The notes under the pieces: generated by a model
The model's database searches: none
What the model was told of the DNA's origin: nothing
Seen by the model: only the letters and a program-made list of their open reading frames with translations
Position numbers and translations under genes: made by a program
Assembly: GCF_914767665.1 (NCBI RefSeq)
Contig: NC_059508.1
Coordinates: forward strand, 4,030,001-4,094,000
Length of the DNA: 64,000 nucleotides
Reading direction: 5' to 3'
From: Harmonia axyridis
Taxonomy: Eukaryota; Arthropoda; Insecta; Coleoptera; Coccinellidae
Part shown: positions 47,484 through 58,170 of the stretch, piece after piece
Layout: each line of letters starts with the position of its first letter
Position numbering within the stretch: position 1 is the first letter of the stretch

Positions 47484-49699
47484 ATTCACAGGAATTAATT
47501 TTTTTTTTAGATTTTTCTAATTATGAACAAATATAAACCTCTGAATGAAATTTGGAGTGTTATCCTTGTGTTCTATACTTATTTTTCCTAGCATGTAAGT
47601 AATGTATAGATAGCAAAAAAATAAACGTAATTTATTCTTTTGTGTGTTTCGATTCTGAAGTCTCCATTTTATCTGGTCAATAGCTTGAACAATTGAATTG
47701 ATTCACTTCAGATGGAGAGTTTAGCAGATAGGTATGTTGGATACGTATATAATTTTAAATAAGCCTATAGATCGATAGTGGTGCGGGAAAAAATCCTTTT
47801 GAGTTTTTTCTGTCTCTTTGAAATATATCGTATATAGGTTCTCTTAGTTCAAGAATACCAAAATAAATATCAATGGCTAACAATAAAGGAAGCAAGTAAT
47901 AGAACAGCATTCTTTGATAATTTGACGAAATAAATTACGAAACTGAGATCATACCATTGCTATAATCTCAGGCAAGATACTACATGAAGAATTTTCTTAC
48001 CTTTATGGAACTAACGAAATTATCCATGAGGATATATCTAATGGAAAAAAAATATACTGAATATTTGAGTATGAAAATAATCAAAGAATTTTTTGTTTTC
48101 CAATATGGTGACTCATGAATACCTATATAGATTTTTGATTCCACAAATATAGTTGAAACCATCTTAACAACTCATTTCAGTAGGTACCTATCACTTCTTT
48201 TTTTGTTTCATAAAACAAAATTATTTCGTGTTTTTGTAAGCTCATTTTACATTCGTTCTAAAAACCTGAACTAGTTTTATGTAAATGGATAAAACAATAA
48301 TGAATGAAAATAAGGAAAACATCAAAGTTAAATGGTTTTCATTTTTTGACAAAAAGATTCTCGAAAATGAAATATTTATTGTTCAATGTATAAGGATCTA
48401 TTTTTCCATTATATATTTTCTTCAATTCATGAGTAAACTGTGAATTATGATGTGGAAATTTAGAAGTTCTGCCAACTTCTGCCGACGGAAAGTTTTTCTT
48501 CGAAGATTCGTGAAGGAACAAAAGGAAAATTCGATTATAAGAAGTTTGGAATCTACATTTCTTTTTCGGACATCTTGAATGATTTCCCCGAATCTAACTT
48601 TCCAGATAAAGCTCTGCTAGAGAAATATACTGATGGACATAAATGAAAAATTTGGAAAATATTCAATAGAAAATATATAATATAAAAATTTCTAGAAAAA
48701 AGATCATTACGATTTCATATCATGGATTGTGTCACAATTAATATTTTGAATTCTTGAATTTTTGTTTCTTTCAAATTGAAATAAAAATCTCTTGTAGCAA
48801 AAAATTTCGATGTAATGAAATGTTCGCTAAATTTGAAAATTTGCTATTGCAAAAGTATTTTATAGACATTGAAATGAGTTGAAGAAACAGTAAAATTTCG
48901 AGATGAAAGTTTTCAAAACTTAATTATTCCTATGAAAATTTTACAATTTTTAATTCTTTCTAAATCTTCCTTTTACTGGCAAGATTCGTTATCAGTAATT
49001 ATTAATCCTTTTAAGATATCCTAAGCTTCAGCTTCAATTCCAATTCGAAATGGGCTCGGTAATGTTATCCATTTCAAAAAGCACTTTTTATAACAATTTC
49101 TGTTCACTTATAATGTATAGAAAACTTTAGGACTTCCAGATGTGGTGGAAAGAAGAAAAAATCCAATTTGAATACTAGTGATATATTTACATCAAGTTTT
49201 AATGTAAAACTTGTCCCCACAATAATTTTATATACAAAAGTTTACATGAAACGTGATATATTTATACAGAAAATGATATTTACACAACAGGAAATGGGAA
49301 ATTCTCATCGAATCGCTAAGGAAATTCACAAAGGCCATTATTCCGCTAGTTTGAAGAGATTCGAGTCAGATTACCTTAAATTCACAAAAATTACGGCTCC
49401 TAATATCAGTCCACTTAGGTATATAGGTACTTATATGCTTTCCACATCGAAAGTTAGTAGGATACATATGACAGAAACACTTTTAGTACACATCTTCAAC
49501 GGAAGGTCGGTTCGAAAACGAGGATTTTCGCAGATTAACACAGGTTTATTCTAAACAGTAGTTGAACACTGATTCTAATACTAATAACAGGTAAAAAACA
49601 AGATCTTACGGTTTCCACTTTGAAAATTTGTAGGCATGTTGTAGTTTTCTGTTGACTAAATAGAAGACTTGGGAAAACGATGATTGATCTCAATTAGAA
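47484..49699. other. 2.2-kb intergenic stretch, FoxQ2 3' side
   Basis: A 128-codon plus-strand frame (49168-49554) has no recognisable motif and its codon use resembles background. A minus-strand AATAAA (TTTATT 49545-49550) could end the FoxQ2 transcript about 150 bp past its stop. Confidence 0.4.
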
Positions 49700-50611
49700 T
49701 TATTCCAAGTAAACTTCAGTATCCGGACTTTCAGCCCTCTTACTGTCCGTTTCCGTTGGAGGTTCAAGTTTAGGTACCACTGGTCGTGTTTGGAGAAGCG
49801 TTTGGTAATAGTTGACTATCGGGAACATGGCACATGGTTTCTGGTTTTGCGGGGTTTCGTGTTGACAGCTAGAAACCACATCGATATCCTCTTCATTCGT
49901 CTCTTCACCAGAATCAGGAGCTAGCAATGATTCAACATCAAACTGTCTTTTACGATGAGGTCTTGTTTTATTCGACGAGATGTTATAAACTGAAGTAGAA
50001 GGTCCTGGGACCATCTGGGGACTTACAGACAGCGGCGGAGGACTCGGAGAATCAGCACCATCCTCATCAACAGCCAAACCCATATGTTTTCTAACTTTCC
50101 TCTGAGCCTTACGTCTTCTGAAGTCACCCTTTCTGAAATCTTCCACATTAGCTGGATGCACAGCCCAGTAGTGTCCTTTGCCGTTAGCACTTCGTCCAGC
50201 TTTGATGAAACAGTCATTCAAGGATAAGTTATGTCTTATCGAATTCCTCCAACCTGGTCCCCTTGTTCTGAAGTAAGGATAATGATCCAGAATGTGTTGA
50301 TAAATGTCTGACAGAACCAGCTTGGCTTCAGGTGAACTGAGGATAGCCATTGCTATAAGTCCAATGTAACTATGCTGAGGTTTCGGTTCTTCAGGTTGCA
50401 GAGCCCTTGGAAACAGGGGGTAGCAAGTCAAAGGCGTCGGAAATGGATTCAGCATAGGATAACGTAACCTTTCAGCAAAAGCATACTGGTACAGCTGCAG
50501 ACGGTATTGATCTAAGGGCAACAGCGCCCTTGGTGCTGAATTTGGGTCCATGGCGGAAAAAGGAATCGGAAGTCTAGTCGGTGTATTGGTCGGAGATTCG
50601 TTGCTGCACAT
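49700..50611 (-). CDS. FoxQ2: Forkhead transcription factor FoxQ2 (intronless)
   Basis: 303-residue nuclear DNA-binding protein in one exon. The forkhead domain is at about 76-170: EPKPQHSYIGLIAMAILSSP, then WRNSIRHNLSLNDCFIKAGR, then GKGHYWAVHP, followed by the basic GDFRRRKAQRKVRKHMGL. PKPQHSYIGLIAMAIL and that basic extension are, to my knowledge, hallmarks of FoxQ2 (fly fd102C), a regulator of anterior head and brain patterning in beetles. A C-terminal FDVESLL at about 224-230 fits the eh1 Groucho-binding pattern F-x-(I/V)-x-x-L-L. The open frame reaches 50617, but that codon is GTG; the first ATG is at 50611. An acidic stretch (EETNEEDIDV) follows eh1. FoxL1 is the main alternative and fits less well. 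Confidence 0.93.
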   Translation of the reverse strand: MCSNESPTNTPTRLPIPFSAMDPNSAPRALLPLDQYRLQLYQYAFAERLRYPMLNPFPTPLTCYPLFPRALQPEEPKPQHSYIGLIAMAILSSPEAKLVLSDIYQHILDHYPYFRTRGPGWRNSIRHNLSLNDCFIKAGRSANGKGHYWAVHPANVEDFRKGDFRRRKAQRKVRKHMGLAVDEDGADSPSPPPLSVSPQMVPGPSTSVYNISSNKTRPHRKRQFDVESLLAPDSGEETNEEDIDVVSSCQHETPQNQKPCAMFPIVNYYQTLLQTRPVVPKLEPPTETDSKRAESPDTEVYLE

Positions 50612-51200
50612 ATTCACAATCGACGTAAACTTACAACAGGACTAATGCACATGAGAAAACCGAAACTAAAGCGGCCAACAACGCGATGCCTATGTATGTG
50701 TAACGACAACGATAAAGAACTGAAAATAATCATCGGCTCTCATTCTGTATACCGAAGAATGAGGTAACTACGTTGACGAAGGGATCCATCTGGGCATCCA
50801 AACATATAACAAACACACTATTTGTGGACCAATATTTGACAACATTTCGAAGGCGGGCCCCTCCTAACCAATCCGGGTGTTGCGCTCTTTTTAGGGTGGA
50901 ACTGAAACTCCGCCTCGCCATGTTGTTTTGCTCAGCCGCTCATTGCTAGATGGGTAACTCACTTCTTTTATGCTAATTAGGGGAATTTCGAACAACGAAA
51001 ACTGTCTGCGAATTGTGAATCTATTTACAAATCACTAGCATTTACATATCTTCCCTGCCTACACATTCGAAATATCAATACATTCCCTGTAAACACGGCA
51101 TTTTCGCTCTCTCTGTCTCTCTCGCTCTCCCACCCTTAGGACGGCACCCTGTTTTTACGGGATGCCTGTCCAGATCTGCATTTATTAAAATTCGCAAATG
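50612..51200 (-). promoter_or_regulatory. FoxQ2 upstream region with GAGA-type tract
   Basis: The region is more GC-rich than its surroundings. At about 51105-51131 lies GCTCTCTCTGTCTCTCTCGC, a CT/GA-rich run like GAGA-factor sites seen at paused insect developmental promoters. The position fits a promoter-proximal or Polycomb-type element, but no transcription start was identified. Confidence 0.4.
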
Positions 51201-53561
51201 TTTGTTAACAGCATTTGCATTTCATTTAATACAATTGCACGACTGAACAGTTCCTGTCATTTCAGGATTTCGAGTTTCTGGAATTCATCCCCACAAATTG
51301 ATAATAATTTATTAAACGCTACAAATTTTGTTCTATCCGCGGAAAACAGACTTTAAACTCGTTTTTGAACATTCCAAGAATGGCGATGAAGACTATATTC
51401 GATAATAACTTCTCAGGTTTGAAATTATGTGAAAACACACAAAAAATAGCGTGTTAAGAGCATTCGCCATTTTGCACCCAATTAAAAATGCAGTTCATTA
51501 TTTATATATTATTATTATTTCGGACTGTGTTGACTTTGCACAATAATATGAAAAGATATTATATTAATTAATCAATGTATTAAATATTTTGTTTTGTGAG
51601 TGGATTCAGTTTCAGTATTCAACCTACTATAAGCAAGTTGAAGTAATATAAGGGCGAATTTATATACGTCAACTTTAATTCTATTTTTATTATGAGATGA
51701 AATGTAACGTTTCACTACATATTTAATTATTCGAATGCTTTGGGAGAACTAAATTGAGTACCTACAATATTTACCTAAGTGATGTTTCGAACGTACAAAA
51801 CCCATTTTGGCAAAATTAATTGTTAATTTATTCTAGTAATAGAGGAGGGTTTAGATATTGTTGAGTCGAGATGTTAGACAAACAAGAAGATACTTCAATA
51901 CTAAGTAGAATAAAGGAAGGTAAGTGTATTCACCCCAAAATAAGTTCGATTCAATGTAGGTATTCCAAAAATTTAATAATCAAAAACATGATTATGATGA
52001 GCGTTTCGAAATTTTATATAAAGAAAATAATAGTCTGTTCAACAAATTGGAAATTTTGTGGATGACAGGTCAGAAACTATTCTCCTTTATCGAGTTGGTT
52101 TTTTCTGAAATCAACCAATAAAACAGTTTTGTACTCTCGAATCAAAACATTCAATTACTATCGCTTCATTATTGTATATAGGTACCCAATTTTGAGTTAT
52201 TTGAGAGCATTTGAAGAGGTTACAATGTATAACGACACCTGTTTCAACTTATAATAAAAATAGAAATCAAGAAAAATTTCTCAATGTTTTGTATCCTGAC
52301 TCTCCTAGTTTTCCAGCAGTTGGTTCGAAGGGATTTCTATGTGAATATTGGAATTACTTCAAAAAATTATCGAAGAAATGAAAGTAATATTGACTTCAAA
52401 GTATTTCCGAAATAAATATTTGGGACGATTTATATAAATTTTCTGATAATGGATTGTGAAGGATTCTTTTCGAGTATGTATGTCGAAAAAGAGCAGGAAT
52501 TTGATTAATTTAACAAAAATATGTGTTTAATTGATTCGTTCCTTATTTGATGGAAATTCATTATCAAATTAAATCAAAACAAAATTAGTTTTCACAAATT
52601 TTAATATTCACAACAATTATTATTGGAATTTTTTTGAAGAATGAAGTCGGTCGAAGCTTTATCAAGGGAATATGGTGTTTGTTCAATGAGATCTGTTTGT
52701 TTTTGGGATAAAAATCTTTGAAATTCTTTGAAAAAAATGGCTAGGTTAGGAATTAATTTTCACCAATTCTAATATTCACAACAATTATTATTGTCTAACA
52801 CTGTCGCTTCTTCAATAGATTTTTTGGGAACAAAAAAGTTGGTCGAAGCTATATCAAGGGAATATGGTGGTTTTTCAACGAAATCTGTAGGTTTTTAGGA
52901 TGAAAAATCTATGAGATTTTTTGAAAAATATGGTTATTTTCGACAATTTAGAAGTTTTCGAAACGTTTTGGCCCACGAAATTTCAATGGCAATAAAAAAT
53001 TTAAAACCAAAATTTCCGTTTTATACCTAGGTACCTATATCAATTGTAAAACACAATGCATTCGAGTTGAACTGACGAAATAAAATCTATCTATCTACTA
53101 TGTATTGAATGTTTTTTTTTGTCAACCTCTAAACCAAAAGTTTTTCGACAATTTGAATTATTAATTAATCTTATTTTGGAACACCTATTTTAGAAGCCTA
53201 CCTGACAAAATCCCAGAGATTCTGATAAAAAAAATACGTATTTATTCACTTATTCATTCAAAATACATCCAACAAGCCTTGGCTTGAGAACAGAAGCATA
53301 CAATAATTGAAACAAACAAAAAATTACATGTCAATAATGATAAATCGCAGAAAAAATGCAAGCAAAAGAACAAACACACTATAAAAATCAATTCTATCAA
53401 TTCAATGGACCCAATTCAATTTGACATTCATCAAACATCAATAAGTATATCATATTCGTATTCCATTCCATTTAAAACAGCAGTAAGCTCAATGAGTAGT
53501 GAACTAAATTGACTCTTTGTATGGATTCATTTCCATTATGATACGAAAATTTTTAATTGTT
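51201..53561. other. 2.4-kb intergenic stretch
   Basis: No gene was recognised. It contains the diverged tandem duplication at 52584-52935 and, near 53257-53310, a repeat shared with 44111-44160. Confidence 0.4.
52584..52935. repeat. Diverged tandem duplication (~165-185 bp unit)
   Basis: Both units contain TAATATTCACAACAATTATT, then GTCGAAGCT, ATATCAAGGGAATATGGTG (first copy TTATCAAGGG) and GAAATTCTTTGAAAAA or its close variant. Unit 1 is about 52584-52745, unit 2 about 52757-52935. Confidence 0.75.
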
Positions 53562-53569
53562 CCAGTGAT

Positions 53570-55553
53570 CAGGGCCCCCGCAAGGGTCATCAACGCCCGC
53601 GTGCCGAAAATATTTTGGCGCCCCTTAAGGGGGGAAAGTGGAGAAAAACGTCGCAGGATAATCGGCAAAAAATGTGTGAGTTTTTGTTAGGAATTTATTT
53701 GTAGAAGGGTTAAAAAAACTATCAGCAACCTTTATTGAATGCCTTAAGAACTTTATGCTGTCAGTTGTTGCAAAATACATTTTTTAAATGTTTCATTATT
53801 TTATTCAAGCATTCGATCAAAACCGCATTTTATTTTAATTTTGTAATGAAACTGCAGAGTTTTCAAAACCTGAGCTTTATTCTTCATTAAATTATTCATA
53901 ATATTATATTAAAATATTAATATTATTATTAATAATTATAAAATATTATTCCATACTCCCAGCCATCTTCTCTCTTTGTTGAAGTCTAGCTTTTTTTTGC
54001 TCTCGAAATTTTGCATCAGAAGGTCGTTTTCTCTTGTATGGCTCCTAGAATTTAAGGAAAACTTGATCCAAAATTGGTAAGGACATTCACCCATGATTTA
54101 CTTTGCGCCATTCCTTTGAGAATAACCCGTATGTTTTCATTTTTATGAATTTAAACCTTAAATCCGAGCCTTTAAACCTAAATGGAGTTAATATTAATAA
54201 TAATAATAAGTTAAGACCGATCTGAAGCACATACCCTGTTCCTGTTATAATAATTAATTTTTGGCAAAGGTGAAATATAATATGATGGTGGCCCCAGGAA
54301 ACAAATTCAAAATATCAAAGTCGATTCAATTTTTTCACAATTACAAACAATACTTCCCTATTTGAAGCAAATAAAATAGTAATTTACGTAACAAGTCCGG
54401 AAAATAGGGTTTTTTTCGGACGAATAGACAAAATTCCAGGACGAGCGTAAGCGAGTCCTTGAAGTCTGTGAGTCCAAAAAAACCATTTTCGGGCGTGTTG
54501 CGTACAATATTTTTTCGGCAACCATGTAAAATAACACTATCGCTGCTGCTTTCCATATGTTATTGCGATTGCGATAAAAAAACATGCAAATTTTTGACAA
54601 CTAATTTCATATGAACTGTCAGCCGTTATCTCGGTTGCTATGGATTCTATGATTCTTTTCCGGCCTAGTCCGGGAAGTACGTACTTTCCGGACTAGGCCG
54701 GGAAATGCTACTTTCTCAGAGAAAAAGCGTCCGGGAAGTGAGCACTTCCCGGACGGTTGCCGAAAAATAATATTATAGTATATAGGTATGGGCTAATTTA
54801 GGATGTGCACCATTTTAAACAGAAAAAAAAAATATCGAATTGTATAGACTAATAGAAATGCTAATACTGTATGTGGATAGGTACTTACCATTTCATAAAA
54901 TTTAATTTAATCACAACAAGAAACAGTAAAACAAACCATAATTACACAAAATACAAATTTTTCAAATTATCTGAGTATTTTAATTTTTTGCGTCTTGACC
55001 TCAACCCCTAAACGTTTCGAAACAAAATAACTATTCTTTGGATAGGTTTCTGCTGTTATAGCATAGCAAGCAGATTTTGGTAGTTTCAGAAATTCTCTGT
55101 AACATGTAGTATTTTTCCTACAGATGGTGGCGAAAGTTTCAGTAATTCCCCTGGCTAAAAGCTATCACTTCGGTATTTATGATTGTTTATGTGTACCATA
55201 TGCGTTTTAGTGATGATCGAAGAAATGGTGCCCGCCGTCCGGTGCAAGGTGGTCCATAAAGAAATCACGTACCGACAAAGGGATGATTATTTATGATTTG
55301 TTTACTCGAAAAGAATCGTATAATTGCAATCTGTGGCCGAGGTTATTTTATAGGGATTGTGACGTTCGGGAACTTGTTTGGATGTGTAAAAGATGTCTTA
55401 GCACGTTTAAAATTTTTGAAAAAATAAAAAAAATCTTTTTCAAAAATCTTTGGTCTTTCGGATTTTCATGCGGTCTATAAGAGATTTTGGCGCCCCTTAA
55501 GAGTGGCGCCCGCGTGCGGTGCACGCGTTGAACGCGCGGTTGCGGGGGCCCTG
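53570..55553. mobile_element. hAT-type element with perfect 8-bp target duplication
   Basis: CCAGTGAT occurs directly outside both ends (53562-53569, 55554-55561). The termini CAGGGCCCCCGCAA are inverted. Subterminal GTTGAACGCG, CCCGCGTGC and TTTTGGCGCCCCTTAAG blocks recur on both sides. At 1,984 bp it has no recognisable transposase. The GC-rich ends contrast with an AT-rich interior. Confidence 0.9.
54506..54775. mobile_element. Palindromic element nested in the hAT element
   Basis: AATATTTTTTCGGCAACC is mirrored by GGTTGCCGAAAAATAATATT. Inside, 54661-54700 forms a 40-bp palindrome with no spacer and one mismatch (arm CGGCCTAGTCCGGGAAGTAC). Another hairpin, CCGGGAAGTG and CACTTCCCGG, lies at about 54731-54754. 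Confidence 0.8.
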
Positions 55554-55561
55554 CCAGTGAT

Positions 55562-56512
55562 CATTTTAAATTACCTTTTGTGACTCATCAAAAGAGTTTT
55601 TTTGTTGGTAACATCGAATATTCGATATGAGTCGTTTATTTTTGTAAAACATTTTTTTCGCCCATGCACAAACATTGATTTCCGTAGTTTTTTTGGCCTT
55701 CGTAAATATGCCTTGAATAATAGATATCCAAATTTAACACTTCGATAGATTCATTCTGTCCTTCTATTGTCGAACAACAAATATAATGTAATGCCTATTT
55801 ATTCTATTGTAACTATGATACCCTGCTGAGTCAATGGTTAGCACATAAGAACCAAGCAGTGCTTTGTTGTGCATTCGGTTTAACACTTACCTAATAGGAT
55901 CAAGATCAACCAATAGCTTAGGGTCTTTTTCTCATGAAGAGATTTTGAACTAGTATGTATGAACAGACACAAATTTCGAGTTTTTCTATTTTCGAGTGTT
56001 TTGGAAGAAATACATTCGAAGTTTCCTGTAAACTTGATTGCCTGTCGTGGGGAAATATCAGAATTAAACACTGCACTTTGTCAAGAAAATAAAATATTAC
56101 AATTAATACAATTAGTACAACATTCGAAATATATTCCTACTTAGATTTGTGTATATTGTGATGAACTTATCAGTTCAACCATTTAGGTATTTCTTGATAA
56201 TTAATGAAATATTGTGAACGAACTCAATTTCAGATGACGCACAAAGTTTTTAAGTCAATATAGAGGACAATTCATACACTTGTTGTGACAACTTAGCGAC
56301 AAAAAGGATTTCGACAATATCTTCAAAATACAGTGACAAAATCAGTTTTTTGGAATATGTAGAAATTTCCCCGTCATATTATATTATTGGATGATATGGA
56401 AAAATATATCTTCTTCTTTACATTCATTGGTAGTTACATACCTCAAACTTAAATCATGAGCAATTTTGCTATAAACTTCGTTCAAAGTTGACGGACAGCA
56501 TCTGCTTGTCTA
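55562..56512. other. Intergenic, nothing recognised
   Basis: AT-rich sequence with no family motif. Confidence 0.4.
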
Positions 56513-56902
56513 TACAGGGTGAGTCTTTGAATTGAATCTACATATATTTCAACCGAAGATTCCTGAGGTCGAAAAAAAACTCTTTTTTCGTTCAATATTC
56601 CTTCTGATTCGATTTTTTTTTCTCACTTAGTATAGCAGGCATACTGGAATTGACCGGACATTGATGGAATTTAAGTATGTAAAAGATTCATCACATCAAT
56701 GAAAAAATTTCCTTCGATTCAATTTCAATTGCGAGATCTAACTAAAAATTACATTTTTTCATGGATTTTCAACAGCCTGTATCTTTTAAATCGAGACGAA
56801 TCGGAAAAAATAGTAAAGGAAAAAAGTGTTTCCTTTGACCTCAGGAATCTTCAGTTGAAAATGTTGAAAGATATGTACAAGTCAAAGACTCACCCTGTAT
56901 AT
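56513..56902. mobile_element. MITE with ~100-bp inverted ends
   Basis: TATACAGGGTGAGTCTTTGA, then GAAGATTCCTGAGGTC on the left is mirrored by GACCTCAGGAATCTTC, then TCAAAGACTCACCCTGTATA on the right. About 390 bp in total, no coding capacity. Confidence 0.88.
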
Positions 56903-57186
56903 ACTAGTATTTTCAAGTTTCTTCGCTAGAAAATCAGGCCTTAAATATATTCTGCCAATGAATTCGGCAAATGTAATCGATTGGAAATCAAGTAAAAATC
57001 GACTTTAATTCGAATATTATGCTTCCACACCCTTCTGAGGTAGAGAAATCTTTGGGATTCCTTTTTGGATAGAAAAAAGTCACCAATTTTAAAATTATCA
57101 ATTGCAAAATTCTTCTCAGACAATGCTGAACGACTTCGGTTTCGTGTATGCCTTTTATATGGATCTGTCGGTCTGTTTGTCTGCTC
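56903..57186. other. Intergenic between two elements
   Basis: Nothing was recognised. Its last eight bases (GTCTGCTC) are the left target duplication of the next element. Confidence 0.5.
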
Positions 57187-57947
57187 TAGGGATTCATCAA
57201 GACAAGTAGCTTGACATTGTAACCAACTACTTTTGAAAATCAAGCTCGTTAAAATAACATACTTGAGCTTGACTTGATTTTAGATATTTATTGATAACAA
57301 GCTACTTGATCTTACTTGAGCTTGATATGCACGCGTCTGACTTTATCAGTACTTTTCTCACATTTCTATGAAATCTTTTGGTAGATTTTGGTAGTTTCAG
57401 AAATATATTTCCAAACTTGGTCAAAATGACCAAGGATTTTTTATCAACGCCGGCATCTTCAGCTCCTGTTGAAAGACAATTTTCCAGAGCTGCTCTTGCA
57501 GTTACAAAAACCCGCAATAGGTAAGGCGACAAATCTATAAGATACCTCATGTGTCTTAGATCCTAGATGGAAAATTATGGAATCAAACAAATTCTAGAGG
57601 TTTTTCAATATAAAGAAACTTTATTTTTTATTTTGTTATGATTTACAGTGATTTAAATTATGTTTCTATTTCAAGAGAGTTGATATTTTCGGTTCTTTTA
57701 TACAATAAGTTTAATAAATAAAAGTGTTTTTTGCAAGGTTCCTTCTCATTTCATCTTTCTTTAATTGATGTGACACTACACAATGAAACTGCTAAAAATC
57801 AATTAGCTTGATATGATTCAATACTTGATGAATAAATATTTGACTTGACTAGAGGATGAAAAACTACTACTTGACTTGAGCTTGACTTGAAATCAATTCA
57901 AGCTCAAGCCAAGTAGCTTGAAAATCAAGCCAAGCCGTGAATCCTTA
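57187..57947 (+). mobile_element. hAT element remnant keeping the dimerisation domain, copy 2
   Basis: Ends TAGGGATTC and GAATCCTTA, flanked by GTCTGCTC and GTCCGCTC, an 8-bp target duplication with one change. On the plus strand about 57390-57555 reads FGNIFPNLV-like, KDFLSTPASSAPVERQFSRA and ALAVTKTRNR before a stop, closer to the hAT consensus than copy 1. Subterminal AAGTAGCTTGA motifs are shared. Confidence 0.92.
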
Positions 57948-58170
57948 GTCCGCTCATCCGATTTTGCTGAAATATGGTTTTGGCCATAAAACATTCAATT
58001 TTTCCCCATATATAATCATATTAAACAACAACAACGCACTTTTTTATAGACGAAACGCAAGGAATCAAAGTGCCACAGCCATGAAGAGGGTTTTTTTTTT
58101 TCTAAAGTGTACAATTGTTGGCAGGAAGACACATTGTGTGAAATTTGCAAACATTGTAATATTATCGTTA
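57948..58170. other. Spacer between elements
   Basis: No feature was recognised. Confidence 0.4.

Noticed and set aside
49168..49554. 128-codon plus-strand frame
   Set aside because: No recognisable domain, AT-driven composition and no splice or context support; frames of this size occur by chance in such DNA.
50612..50617. FoxQ2 start two codons further upstream
   Set aside because: The codon at 50617-50615 is GTG, not ATG; the first ATG is at 50611.
50730..50921. Small minus-strand frame just upstream of FoxQ2
   Set aside because: No domain or splice support; it lies in the likely promoter/5' UTR.
56699..56929. 76-codon frame
   Set aside because: It lies in the MITE at 56513-56902 and is made of its inverted-repeat sequence.
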